This document shows, in pieces, positions 1 to 8,220 of a stretch of DNA of 46,646 bases; within the stretch, counting starts at the first letter, position 1; each line of letters opens with the position of its first letter. The stretch covers positions 1 through 46,646 of the forward strand of contig CAYVUB010000021.1 in assembly GCA_964454675.1 (NCBI GenBank), written 5' to 3'. A program made the translations under genes and the position numbers. The notes under the pieces were generated by a model that was not told where the DNA came from, searched no databases, and was given only the letters and a program-made list of their open reading frames with translations. The DNA comes from CAYVUB01 sp964454675. Its GTDB lineage: Bacteria; Bacteroidota; Bacteroidia; Flavobacteriales; Flavobacteriaceae.

Positions 1-1365
1 TTACTCCTTCACAATCTTATAAGTACCGGATTTGTCAGACATTTTTATTGTCAAAAAATAAACGCCGTTTGGCAATGTGGCAACATTCAAATTTATATTG
101 TTTGAGTCTGATTCGTTTTGCAATAGTAATTTTCCCGAAATGTCAAATAGGCGAATGGCTTTAAAGCTGTTTACAGACGTTTCAATTTTCAGGATATCCT
201 TTACAGGATTTGGAAACACTTTAACCTCAGATGCATTAAAAGTTGGCAATCCTAAAACGTCAAAAAAAAAGCAGGCACTGGTTTCTGTGCAACTTCCTGA
301 AGTAACTTTAACTGAATAATTTCCGGTGCTATTGGGTGTAAATGACCTATTGGCAGCACCGTCAATTGGCAAACCGGTATCACAATTATACCATTGGTAC
401 GATGCGCCTTCTTGATTTGCCGTAAGTGTTGTGCTTGTTTGTATTACGGTATTGTCCACAGCCATGAGTCCGGCTTTGGTTGCCATATAAGCAAAAATCA
501 GTTTGGTCAATTCGTGATAGTACGGCAAATTTAAGGTTGCAAATCTATCGCCAGATGTATGATAATATGGTGTCTGGTCATTGTTTTCCCAGGATTCACC
601 AACCAAAACCGCCGAAAATCCATTTGCCCAAAACCTTGAATGATCGCTGGCTGCTGTTCCGGGGTTTACCACATTTACATTAAGCGTAAAATCATATTCC
701 GGTGTGTTTAAAACCGAAATAATATCATCTTTCATCGCAATAGAGTTAGCGATATTGCGTACATCTATATCAAAATCATTATCGTCATCGCCATCATAAC
801 CCATCATGTCAATATTCAAAACTCCCAGAATATTGTCACCGTTTGATGCTGCTTGATTGGCATAAAAATTAGCACCACGAAGTCCAATTTCTTCTTCATC
901 CCAAAGCGCATACACAATGGTATTATCGGTACATTGTGTGGAAAGTATTCTTGCTATTTCCAATACGGCTGCCGTACCGCTGGCATTATCATCGGCGCAA
1001 TAATCGGCAACGGAATCATAATGCGCACAAACTATGTAAATATTTTCCGGATTGGTTTTGCCCAATTGTGTGGCAATGATGTTGCGCCCGGTAGTATTGA
1101 ACGCCTGGTCGGTAATACTGATATTGTCCAATTGTTCAAACTTTTGTTTGATATAATTGGCAGCCACATCATTATTTGCATGCTGACGGTTGATGATTGT
1201 TACAGTATTTCCATAAACTACTGTTGGAATTTCACCTGTAAGTTCTTTAACGGTTTGGCTTAACGAGTCCAATTTAACTTCATTAATCAACTGCGAAATT
1301 GTCTGACTCTGAACAGAGATGCCTATAAAAAGACTGCTTAAAAGTGTAAAAATGTAATGCTTCAT
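1..1365 (-). CDS. Secreted M28-family zinc peptidase with T9SS type A sorting domain
   Basis: The 454-residue protein starts with a signal peptide (about residues 1-20), followed by an M28 aminopeptidase-like domain. Expected di-zinc ligands are visible: His115 in CAHYDS, Asp126 in the ADDNASG segment, the DEEE cluster at 156-159, Asp186 in NIDMMG and a late His269 in YYHTSGD. After about residue 310 comes an Ig-like linker, and the last ~75 residues (from VKVFPNPVKD) form a T9SS type A C-terminal signal. Such enzymes are exported by T9SS and cleave N-terminal residues from peptides outside the cell; the substrate here is unknown. The gene is complete at the window edge: its TAA stop occupies the first three bases. 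It is divergent from the blaI-like gene. Confidence 0.9.
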   Translation of the reverse strand: MKHYIFTLLSSLFIGISVQSQTISQLINEVKLDSLSQTVKELTGEIPTVVYGNTVTIINRQHANNDVAANYIKQKFEQLDNISITDQAFNTTGRNIIATQLGKTNPENIYIVCAHYDSVADYCADDNASGTAAVLEIARILSTQCTDNTIVYALWDEEEIGLRGANFYANQAASNGDNILGVLNIDMMGYDGDDDNDFDIDVRNIANSIAMKDDIISVLNTPEYDFTLNVNVVNPGTAASDHSRFWANGFSAVLVGESWENNDQTPYYHTSGDRFATLNLPYYHELTKLIFAYMATKAGLMAVDNTVIQTSTTLTANQEGASYQWYNCDTGLPIDGAANRSFTPNSTGNYSVKVTSGSCTETSACFFFDVLGLPTFNASEVKVFPNPVKDILKIETSVNSFKAIRLFDISGKLLLQNESDSNNINLNVATLPNGVYFLTIKMSDKSGTYKIVKE

Positions 1366-1391
1366 TTTAGGGGATAAATGCTATTTTTTGG

Positions 1392-1427
1392 CAAAGATAC
1401 TGTAATTAGTAAAAAAATGTTATCAAA
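1392..1427 (-). promoter_or_regulatory. Possible promoter of the M28 peptidase gene
   Basis: On the minus strand a -7 box TATCTTTG (1399 to 1392) matches the Bacteroidota TAnnTTTG consensus. A TTTG at 1427-1424 lies 24 bases upstream, longer than the usual 17-23, so the -33 call is weak. Confidence 0.35.
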
Positions 1428-1429
1428 AA

Positions 1430-1460
1430 TTTGGATAGATGATTTTTAATTCTACATTTG
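1430..1460 (+). promoter_or_regulatory. Promoter of the blaI/blaR-like pair
   Basis: TTTG at 1430-1433, then 19 bases, then TACATTTG at 1453-1460. This is the Bacteroidota TTTG-N19-TAnnTTTG arrangement. The -7 box lies inside the first operator palindrome, so repressor binding would cover it. Confidence 0.65.
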
Positions 1461-1485
1461 TAGAAACAATTCTAATAACGTAGAA
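1450..1485. promoter_or_regulatory. Two BlaI/MecI-type operator palindromes
   Basis: Operator 1 (1450-1465) is the perfect inverted repeat TTCTACATTTGTAGAA, containing the TACA-N2-TGTA core known for MecI/BlaI operators. Operator 2 (1470-1485), TTCTAATAACGTAGAA, shares the outer arms TTCTA/TAGAA at the same 16-bp length. Centres are 20 bp apart and the start codon follows at 1488. Autorepression by the downstream regulator is the natural reading. Confidence 0.65.
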
Positions 1486-1487
1486 CA

Positions 1488-1853
1488 ATGCGATTAACAA
1501 AAACAGAAGAAGACCTCATGAACCATCTTTGGGTGCTTGAAAAAGCATTCATGAAAGATTTATTAGAGGCTTATCCGGAACCGAAACCTGCGACAACCAC
1601 CATTGCTACCTTACTTAAACGCATGACAGACAAAGGTTTTGTAAGCTATAATTTATATGGAAACTCTCGTGAGTATTATCCTTTGGTAAAAAAGAAAGAC
1701 TATTTTTCAAAGCATGTCAACGGACTCATCAAACATTTTTTTAATGATAGTGCCTCGCAGTTTGCGTCTTTTTTTACTAAAGAAACCAATTTAACCAAAG
1801 AAGAACTGGAAGATTTAAAAGCATTGATAGACAACGAGATAAAAAATAAATAA
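1488..1853 (+). CDS. BlaI/MecI/CopY-family transcriptional repressor
   Basis: The 121-residue protein has the size and pattern of a BlaI/MecI penicillinase-repressor winged helix: an N-terminal TKTEEDLMNHLW segment, the TTIATLLKRMTDKGFV recognition-helix region at about residues 36-51, and a C-terminal dimerisation helix rich in Lys and Glu. It should bind the two palindromes immediately upstream and repress its own operon until the adjacent M56 sensor triggers its cleavage. Its stop is separated from the blaR1-like start by a single base, indicating cotranscription. No beta-lactamase gene is beside it, so the regulated targets may lie elsewhere; in Bacteroidota such pairs often are not resistance genes. 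Confidence 0.88.
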   Translation: MRLTKTEEDLMNHLWVLEKAFMKDLLEAYPEPKPATTTIATLLKRMTDKGFVSYNLYGNSREYYPLVKKKDYFSKHVNGLIKHFFNDSASQFASFFTKETNLTKEELEDLKALIDNEIKNK

Positions 1854-1854
1854 G

Positions 1855-4011
1855 ATGGACGTTTATATTATAAAATTCAGTATCTGCTTAGCCTTGTTTG
1901 TCCTTTTTTACAAACTGTTTTTAGAAAACCAAAACATGCATCGTTTTAAACGTTACTATCTCTTATTGGCTTTGGTATTCGCTTTTTCTGTGCCGTTTAT
2001 CACCTTTACGGAATATGTAGAACCTATGCAGCCATCAGAAAATTTTCAAACCGGCTTTGAACCTATGTTTGAATCACAAATTGCAGAAGTTCCACAAGTA
2101 GTCAACTACTTACCTATTATTTTATGGAGCATTTATGGTTTGGGCGTTTTACTTTTCAGTGCGAAGTTTATCTTGAATTTAGCACACATTTTCAATAAAA
2201 TCCGTAAAAACGAAACGCATAAATCGCAGTCCTTTATATATGTTTTATTGAATGATTTGGTCATACCCCATTCATTTTTCAGTTATATATTTTTAAACAA
2301 ACAACTCTATAAAACGGAACAAATTCCGAGGGAAGTCTTGATTCACGAGCAAACGCACGCCAAGCAAAAACACAGTATTGATGTGCTTTTGATAGAGTTG
2401 TTACAGATTGTGTTTTGGTTTCATCCATTAATTTATATTCTGAAACACGCCGTAAAACTCAATCACGAATTTTTAGCTGATGAAGCCGTCATTAATCAAG
2501 GCGTTGAACCATCGGCTTATCAACAATTATTAATTGCATTCTCATCAAATGCTTCAAAACATCAACTGGCAAGTGCCATCAATTATTCATCCATCAAAAA
2601 ACGATTTACAGTTATGAAAACACACACATCACAACGAAACATCTGGCTGAGAAGTTTAATCCTTCTTCCATTAATTGCCTTTAGCATTTACGGTTTCAGC
2701 AATAAAAAAGAAGTTGTTAGGCATCAAGAAGATAGTTTACAAGATTCTATTCCTGTTTTAATTTTAAACCAAGATCCATTGAAATTAACTTTAAATGGAA
2801 AATTGACAAGTTTAGAAGATTTAAACGCCGACTTCAAAGAAATTACCAATGGAAAAATTTCAGAATTAAAAATTGAAGCAGATGGAATCGTTAAAATGTC
2901 ATTGTTAGAAACCATTTCAGAGATATTAAACCCTAATATATCTAAAATTACATTCCGCTCAGAATCAGGCATTGTTGAAGATAGACCGTATGAATATCCT
3001 GAAAAAACACACAATATTGTTGACAAACCGCTATTGAAGTTAACCGATGATGTAAAACTTGTTTGTGACGATTGCACTTTAGATAAAGGTTTGCTTAAAA
3101 ATCTCAAAATAGTGTCTTCAAACAACAATCCTGTTGAAAGCTTTAAAATTAAATTTTATTCAAAACCTACCATATCTATAAATGGCAACACCCTTAACGC
3201 AGAAGCTGCAACATATCTCGAATTGATGAAAAACGATGAGTCGTTCTTGATTTTTGACATCAAAACCAAAAACGAATCACTTGAAGGCAATATCAATGTT
3301 ACTGTTAAAACCGAAAAGAACAATAAGGTTCACGTGGTAAAAGGCGGCAGTTGGGATGATGTAAAAACGTATTTGAATCAAGACAAAAAAGTTATCAAAG
3401 ACATCAACATATACATAGACAAAAACGAAAATCTCTTTTTAAACAATAATCCTGTGACTTTAAAAAATCTGGCAGATAAGGTTAATGAGTTAAACAAGCA
3501 TCTGTCTGTTGAAGATAAACGAAAGTATTTACAAGCCAGCATTATATCTGAAAATGAAGCTCAATTCAGCATTGCATATCAAATAACTACCATATTGCAT
3601 GAAGGTTGCAATGTTTTTCAAACAAGTTCATCTAATAGTGAAGCACAAAAGAAACTCAATTTAGCAAAAGCAAAGACAAATCCATACGCCGGAAAATCGA
3701 CAGAAGAAGCAAAAGAGATGTATGAAAACGAAATGCTCGATTTCTCTGTCAAAGAAAAACCCGCCGATTCTCCATGGAAAATAGAGGTTAATGATATAAC
3801 TTTTATTGAAACCAATGAAGAACCTGCAAAAGTAGAAATCACCGAAAAAGACATCCAGGAATACAATGCTATTGCAAAAAGATTCAACGTCATGCCAAAA
3901 GACAAACGCATCATCAAAAAGCGGGACTTTGAACGTCTGAATGAAATCTACTTTCGTCTTAGCGATGAACAAAAGAAAAAAGCAGAACCTTATCCAAAAC
4001 TCTTTGAATAG
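1855..4011 (+). CDS. BlaR1-like M56 family membrane metallopeptidase sensor
   Basis: The 718-residue protein has several N-terminal membrane segments (about 5-25, 33-52, 85-110), then an M56 metallopeptidase domain with the zinc motif HEQTH at residues 164-168 and a distal NHEFLADEA acid ligand near 205. A further membrane segment (about 265-282, LILLPLIAFSIYGF) leads to a long C-terminal region of roughly 430 residues. In BlaR1/MecR1 the C-terminal part is a penicillin-binding sensor; no SxxK-type sensor domain is apparent here, so the inducing signal is unknown. It probably activates by intramembrane proteolysis and inactivates the BlaI-like repressor encoded just upstream. Confidence 0.85.
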   Translation: MDVYIIKFSICLALFVLFYKLFLENQNMHRFKRYYLLLALVFAFSVPFITFTEYVEPMQPSENFQTGFEPMFESQIAEVPQVVNYLPIILWSIYGLGVLLFSAKFILNLAHIFNKIRKNETHKSQSFIYVLLNDLVIPHSFFSYIFLNKQLYKTEQIPREVLIHEQTHAKQKHSIDVLLIELLQIVFWFHPLIYILKHAVKLNHEFLADEAVINQGVEPSAYQQLLIAFSSNASKHQLASAINYSSIKKRFTVMKTHTSQRNIWLRSLILLPLIAFSIYGFSNKKEVVRHQEDSLQDSIPVLILNQDPLKLTLNGKLTSLEDLNADFKEITNGKISELKIEADGIVKMSLLETISEILNPNISKITFRSESGIVEDRPYEYPEKTHNIVDKPLLKLTDDVKLVCDDCTLDKGLLKNLKIVSSNNNPVESFKIKFYSKPTISINGNTLNAEAATYLELMKNDESFLIFDIKTKNESLEGNINVTVKTEKNNKVHVVKGGSWDDVKTYLNQDKKVIKDINIYIDKNENLFLNNNPVTLKNLADKVNELNKHLSVEDKRKYLQASIISENEAQFSIAYQITTILHEGCNVFQTSSSNSEAQKKLNLAKAKTNPYAGKSTEEAKEMYENEMLDFSVKEKPADSPWKIEVNDITFIETNEEPAKVEITEKDIQEYNAIAKRFNVMPKDKRIIKKRDFERLNEIYFRLSDEQKKKAEPYPKLFE

Positions 4012-4035
4012 TTTTTAAAAAATCAACTATAAACT

Positions 4036-4062
4036 TAAGCCTCGATAACTTCGGGGCTTTTC
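4036..4062 (+). terminator. Rho-independent terminator after the blaR1-like gene
   Basis: Hairpin AAGCCTCG / TCGGGGCTT with a short ATAACT loop region followed by TTTT, 25 bases after the M56 gene stop. Confidence 0.55.
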
Positions 4063-4072
4063 TTGATACTTA

Positions 4073-4100
4073 CATCTCGACTGCGCCCGATGTGACAAAT
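4073..4100. repeat. Short dispersed palindromic repeat (CATC..GATG type)
   Basis: CATCTCGACTGCGCCCGATG (4073-4092) followed by TGACA forms an imperfect palindrome with GC content well above the surrounding intergenic DNA. It resembles short repeat units I recall from other Flavobacteriaceae genomes; no second full copy was found in this window. Confidence 0.35.
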
Positions 4101-4174
4101 TAAAACACAACCTTTTGTAACAATTAGGCACTTTTTACGTTCTAATAACCAATCAATCAAAAATCAAATCAATC

Positions 4175-5275
4175 ATGCTAAAAAAATTCTTCATCCTTTG
4201 CTCCGGTTCAGATACTGATATTCTGGACACCTGTGCCAACGGCGAACAAAATAAATATGCCGGCATTGGTGCCACCGTGTTTTTCACTGCTGTTATGGCA
4301 TTTATTGCCGCAAGCTATGCGCTTTATACCGTTTTTGACAATGTGTTCATCGCGATTGCTTTCGGGTTGGTTTGGGGTTTGCTTATTTTTAATTTAGACC
4401 GGTTTATTGTTTCTACCATCAAAAAAAGAAATGCCTTTTTTGACGAAATCATTCAGGCATCGCCACGACTTATTCTGGCTGTTATTATTGCTGTTGTTAT
4501 TTCAAAACCTTTGGAATTAAAAATTTTTGAGAAAGAAATCAATCAGGTGTTATTGGAACAAAAAAATGAATTGACATTGGCAAACAAAGCACAAATTGCA
4601 GAGCAATTCAATCCTAATATAGAAGCCTTACAGAACAACATCAAAACACTTCAAACAGATATTGCAACCAAAGAAGCGGAAGTCAACGCGCTTTATGACA
4701 TTTATATCAATGAAGCCGAAGGCACTGCCGGCACAAAACTTTTAGGAAAAGGACCGGTCTATAAAGAAAAACGTGACAAGCACGATACGGCTTTAGCCGA
4801 ATTACAGCAATTAAAAACGGATAATAAAGCTAAAATTGAAGCCACAGAAGCACAAATTGCCCAACTTAAAACCAATTATGATTCGCAAGTAACCTCAACA
4901 CAACCTATTATTGATGGTTTTGACGGATTGATGGCACGTGTCAATGCTTTGGGAACTTTGCCTTGGCTGCCATCGTTTTTTATATTTCTGCTGTTTCTGG
5001 CGATAGAAACCTCACCTATTTTTGCCAAGTTATTATCGCCAAAAGGCGAATATGACCACAAACTTGAAGATGCTGAAACCGCCATAAAAACTTGGGTCGA
5101 ACAAAAGGTTAACGAGCGTAATATCTTGTTAAAAACAGATTTAAGCATCAATAATAAAGTCTATGACAATATTGCCCAAGAAGACGAACTGTACCAATAC
5201 AAACGCAAAAAAGCACGTGAATTGATGCAACTGCAAGCCGATGCTTTTTTTAAACATCAAAAAAATGCGTTGTAA
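4175..5275 (+). CDS. DUF4407 domain-containing membrane protein
   Basis: The 366-residue protein has a DUF4407 layout: three N-terminal hydrophobic segments (about 33-53, 55-75 and 91-108), a long Glu/Lys/Gln-rich coiled-coil stretch (about 115-235), a fourth membrane segment (about 258-280, SFFIFLLFLAIETSPIF) and a charged cytoplasmic tail. The NLDRFIVS sequence after the second segment is typical of the family. Function is unknown; the coiled coil suggests a structural or scaffolding role. It is monocistronic and converges with the STAS-like gene, whose stop codon abuts its own. Confidence 0.82.
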   Translation: MLKKFFILCSGSDTDILDTCANGEQNKYAGIGATVFFTAVMAFIAASYALYTVFDNVFIAIAFGLVWGLLIFNLDRFIVSTIKKRNAFFDEIIQASPRLILAVIIAVVISKPLELKIFEKEINQVLLEQKNELTLANKAQIAEQFNPNIEALQNNIKTLQTDIATKEAEVNALYDIYINEAEGTAGTKLLGKGPVYKEKRDKHDTALAELQQLKTDNKAKIEATEAQIAQLKTNYDSQVTSTQPIIDGFDGLMARVNALGTLPWLPSFFIFLLFLAIETSPIFAKLLSPKGEYDHKLEDAETAIKTWVEQKVNERNILLKTDLSINNKVYDNIAQEDELYQYKRKKARELMQLQADAFFKHQKNAL

Positions 5276-5557
5276 TTAAGCAGCGGTTTCTTCGGTTTTA
5301 AAATGCTCGTACAAATCGTCGCAACCCATACCAATGATGGACAAACTTTTGCCTTTGGTAATAGATTCGTTGTGAAGCTGTGCGATGGCATTAACGCCAT
5401 AACGGTCAATATGCTCAACATTTTCAATATTTACAGTAAGCGCATTGAATTTATCAAAAATGTGCCTAAACTCTTTTTGAAAGATGTGAATGTTGTTACG
5501 GTCAAGAATTCCTTTAACTTTAAAGTAGTTGTTGTGGTTTGTGATTTCTAAATTCAT
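5276..5557 (-). CDS. STAS-like domain protein
   Basis: A 93-residue protein starting at MNLEITNHNN; an in-frame ATG farther upstream would add 33 poorly conserved-looking residues, so the shorter start is chosen. The pattern of short strands and helices, with KVKGILDRNN near the start and TVNIENVEHIDRYGVNAIAQL in the middle, fits a STAS fold (anti-sigma-factor antagonist type), where Asp/Ser after the central strand is the usual phosphorylation position; here the segment reads HIDRYGV, so phosphorylation is doubtful. No anti-sigma factor or phosphatase partner is adjacent. Confidence 0.6.
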   Translation of the reverse strand: MNLEITNHNNYFKVKGILDRNNIHIFQKEFRHIFDKFNALTVNIENVEHIDRYGVNAIAQLHNESITKGKSLSIIGMGCDDLYEHFKTEETAA

Positions 5558-5743
5558 AATAGCAGGTTTTAAAATAATTAAACAATAGATATAAATGGGG
5601 ATTTGATGTAAAGGTGTCATTATTTTTTTGAGAGTTACGATTTTTTCGACAAACAACCGTAAGAAATAGACGAGCGTCGATTTGATGAAAAAAATACCGA
5701 TAACATGTATATTTTTAGGATTTTAGCCTCAAAATAATACAAA

Positions 5744-5777
5744 CAAAAAAGCTTCCAATTATTTTTGAAAGCTTTTA
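5744..5777 (-). terminator. Terminator after the PhnA-like gene
   Basis: Read on the minus strand, AAGCTTTCAA / TTGGAAGCTT forms a hairpin followed by six T residues, 24 bases past the PhnA-like stop. Confidence 0.6.
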
Positions 5778-5801
5778 GTATTTATTATTACTACGTAAAA
5801 A

Positions 5802-6380
5802 TTACAGCTTCTTGACATATTTTGTGATAATCACAATTTGCTGCCCGTCAACTTTACCTTCTATATATTCGGCATTTTCGTGGTCTAAACGGATGTTTCT
5901 CACAGCCGTTCCTTGCTTGGCAACCATGCTGGAACCTTTCACTTTTAAATCTTTAATCAACACCACCGAATCGCCGCCTTGCAGCACAACACCATTCACA
6001 TCACGATGGATTATTTTACTGTTTTCATCCTGGTCTTCACCGGTAGCTCGAGCCAATGCCAATGCTTCATCATCAAGATACATCATATCCAGCAAATCTT
6101 TTGGCCAGCCTTCATTTCTAAGGCGTTGCAGCATACGCCATGACATAATCTGTACGGCAACATGCTCATTCCACATACTGTCGTTCAAGCAGCGCCAATG
6201 GTTTGCATCCATATCGGCTTGTTTTTCAATCTGGCTAAAACAGGTATTGCAAACCAGTAAGCTGTTATCAACCGATTCGTTTAATGATGGCGGAATGGTA
6301 TAGGCTTTTAAACCTGTAACGGCGGTACATAATTCGCAGGTGTTGCTGCTTCTGTCTTGTAATGTTTGTAAAACGCTCAT
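5802..6380 (-). CDS. PhnA/YjdM-type zinc-ribbon protein
   Basis: The 192-residue protein begins MSVLQTLQDRSSNTCELC; this start is preferred because it lies 26 bases after a good -7 box, whereas the longer ORF would read through the promoter. An N-terminal zinc ribbon (CELC, then CNTC about 30 residues later) is followed by a central helical region and a C-terminal PhnA domain (about 125-192) with DVNGVVLQGGDSVVLIKDL and KGSSMVAKQGTAVRNI. The family was named after the alkylphosphonate operon but is not needed for phosphonate use and its role is unsettled. No phn genes are nearby. Confidence 0.85.
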   Translation of the reverse strand: MSVLQTLQDRSSNTCELCTAVTGLKAYTIPPSLNESVDNSLLVCNTCFSQIEKQADMDANHWRCLNDSMWNEHVAVQIMSWRMLQRLRNEGWPKDLLDMMYLDDEALALARATGEDQDENSKIIHRDVNGVVLQGGDSVVLIKDLKVKGSSMVAKQGTAVRNIRLDHENAEYIEGKVDGQQIVIITKYVKKL

Positions 6381-6405
6381 AATTTGAATACTTATTTTAA
6401 AGTTG

Positions 6406-6437
6406 CAAAAGTATGTAAAATAAAAAAGGATGCCAAA
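6406..6437 (-). promoter_or_regulatory. Promoter of the PhnA-like gene
   Basis: On the minus strand, TTTG (6437-6434), 20 bases, then TACTTTTG (6413-6406): a good Bacteroidota promoter. The -33 element lies inside the terminator of the upstream gene, so the two transcription units are packed back to back. Confidence 0.6.
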
Positions 6438-6449
6438 AGACATCCTTTT
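6422..6449 (-). terminator. Terminator of the duplicated-domain secreted protein gene
   Basis: Perfect hairpin AAAAGGATG / CATCCTTTT with an 8-base loop, T-rich on the minus-strand side, 20 bases after the stop of the upstream gene. Confidence 0.65.
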
Positions 6450-6468
6450 AATTCATGCTGTTTCCTTA

Positions 6469-7290
6469 TTATTTTGCCAATCCGGCTACAAAGGTATAAA
6501 TGTAGTCGCCATGACGATTATCAAAATACTTTCGCCCTTTTTCTTCCATAGCCTTTCTTGATGCTTCATCTTTCCAGTGAGCTTCAAAAAGTTCTCGTTC
6601 TCTTTCATTCATTTTTTCTATATCTGCTAAAGAATCCAAGAAATAGACTTCTATAGATTCTGTTCTATCAGCACCCCAAGCATGAGCATAGGTATAATAT
6701 CCTTTGATGTACTCATTTTTATATGTCACATTTTCAGTATATTCATTACCTAAAGCATTGAACTCTTCTTCAGTTCCTGTATCACCTTTAAAATTAAAAT
6801 GCCCTTTTCGCACATAGCAAACCATGTTTTTTTCCGGATTTCCAGCTAATGGTTTGACATGTGGCATAACGGCATAAATCTCATCAGAGTGTTGAGGTGC
6901 ATAGTAGGCATTTCGTTTTTTGAAATACGCCATTGCATCGGCTTCATTTGGCCAAGCTTCACGAGACAGCTCAGCATTTCTATCGGATGCTTTGTCAATG
7001 GCATCCCATGAAGCAAATGATTGCACATATAATAACTCTGTGTTGTCAGCTGTAAATCTGTGCAGGTAAAAAGATGCTGATAAAATGTGTTCGTTTTTTA
7101 TAACGATTTTATCTAAAAACTCTTTTTCAACGGCTTTCCATTCGTCCATCTTAAGGTTTTCATCATCCATGTTCCAATGCATTGTCGTGACCGTAATATA
7201 CATTGGTTTAGCATTCTCTTGAGCATTCATTGAAACATTAAAGCACATCAATAAACCTATTAATGTGATAAAAAGATTGGTTGTTTTCAT
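6469..7290 (-). CDS. Secreted protein with an internally duplicated domain, function unknown
   Basis: Starts at MKTTNLFITLIGLL, which gives a clean signal peptide (cleavage after about residue 23, SMNA-QE); the longer ORF would spoil it. The 273-residue product contains two similar halves of about 115 residues. Landmarks repeat in order: IKNEHI with YKNEYI; ELSREAWPNEADAMAYFKKR with ELFEAHWKDEASRKAMEEKG; and HSDEIYAV with HGDYIYTF. The size and alternating pattern are compatible with a tandem ferredoxin-like (dimeric alpha-beta barrel / NIPSNAP-like) fold, but that is inference. Likely periplasmic or exported. It stands alone with its own terminator. Confidence 0.75.
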   Translation of the reverse strand: MKTTNLFITLIGLLMCFNVSMNAQENAKPMYITVTTMHWNMDDENLKMDEWKAVEKEFLDKIVIKNEHILSASFYLHRFTADNTELLYVQSFASWDAIDKASDRNAELSREAWPNEADAMAYFKKRNAYYAPQHSDEIYAVMPHVKPLAGNPEKNMVCYVRKGHFNFKGDTGTEEEFNALGNEYTENVTYKNEYIKGYYTYAHAWGADRTESIEVYFLDSLADIEKMNERERELFEAHWKDEASRKAMEEKGRKYFDNRHGDYIYTFVAGLAK

Positions 7291-7506
7291 AATTAAAATA
7301 AAATTAAGGTTAGTATATTGAATAAATAAAATACTACATTGTGCTGGGGCAACCTTTAATTTTGGGGAAAACAAAAAACACTATTAAAAATTTGTGGAGT
7401 GGTATAAAGATATAAAAAACAAACGAGAATACTACTATAAATATTTGATTTTCAATAATTTGTAATCATTAGACTACATTTTGTATGAAATATCACACAA
7501 AAGAAG

Positions 7507-7869
7507 TTATACTAATAAATCACGCATTTTTTTAGGCATTCCTTTGACAACCATATTATATGAATGGTCAATAAGCTGAAGAACAAATGGAATACTTAGC
7601 TCGCCGTTATGAACATTTACGGTATTCCAATGTTTTTTGCTCATGTGATAACCTGCATTGATGCTGTCGTATTCGGCACGAAGTTCTTCGGCATAATCGG
7701 GATCGCATTTTAAATTGATAGAATAATCGCCTTCTTCCCATTTTTTTAAGGATGTAAGGGCAAACATTTTTCCCAGGACTTTAAATACCAATGTATCTTC
7801 ATCAAACGGAAAATCTTCTGTAGTGGCTTTTTTACTCAAACAATAGTCTCTTATTTGCTCGATGTTCAT
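7507..7869 (-). CDS. MmcQ/YjbR family protein
   Basis: The 120-residue protein has the MmcQ/YjbR (CyaY-like fold) signature: MNIEQIRDYCLSKKATTEDFPF at the N terminus, FKVLGKMFALTSL in the centre, and GYHMSKKHWNTV toward the C terminus. Members are annotated as possible DNA-binding proteins but a physiological role is not established. It is the last of a three-gene minus-strand run (cyclase, DUF4260, MmcQ) with spacings of 0 and 6 bases, so it is probably cotranscribed. Confidence 0.88.
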   Translation of the reverse strand: MNIEQIRDYCLSKKATTEDFPFDEDTLVFKVLGKMFALTSLKKWEEGDYSINLKCDPDYAEELRAEYDSINAGYHMSKKHWNTVNVHNGELSIPFVLQLIDHSYNMVVKGMPKKMRDLLV

Positions 7870-7875
7870 GATATA

Positions 7876-8220
7876 TTATATTTCACCCAAATGAGTGTAC
7901 TTAAAACCTTTTTCATATTTAAGTCCGTAGCCCAACAACCTATCCAAAGAGGCATGAGAAAACAAGATAATACCGCTTAACTGCAATGGCTGACTTTCAA
8001 AATATATTCCTGCCAAATACAGTAAAACAGCCAATCCTTTATGATGAAACACATTGTATGTCATTGCGCCTGTTTTTGAATTAATGATGTATCCCAACAT
8101 TCCAATATCGGGAGTTAAAATTAAAACCAAAAACCACCACCAAGCATAATTTAATTGACTGAATAAAAATATTCCTAATAAGAGCATGAATAGTTCTTCT
8201 ATTTTAATAAGCAGTTTCAT
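7876..8220 (-). CDS. DUF4260 family membrane protein
   Basis: A 114-residue integral membrane protein with hydrophobic segments at about 8-24, 26-44, 62-74 and 78-90. YNVFHHKGLAVLLYLAG followed by HASLDRLLGYGLKYEKGF and a C-terminal FKYTHLGEI match the DUF4260 pattern. Function unknown. It starts directly at the end of the cyclase-family gene and lies 6 bases before the MmcQ/YjbR gene, implying translational coupling in a three-gene unit. Confidence 0.82.
   Translation of the reverse strand: MKLLIKIEELFMLLLGIFLFSQLNYAWWWFLVLILTPDIGMLGYIINSKTGAMTYNVFHHKGLAVLLYLAGIYFESQPLQLSGIILFSHASLDRLLGYGLKYEKGFKYTHLGEI

Noticed and set aside
1488..4011. Beta-lactam resistance operon
   Set aside because: Only the regulator and sensor are present; no beta-lactamase gene lies nearby and the sensor has no visible penicillin-binding domain.
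5802..6380. Phosphonate-utilisation locus
   Set aside because: The PhnA name is historical; no phosphonate-cleaving or transport genes are adjacent.
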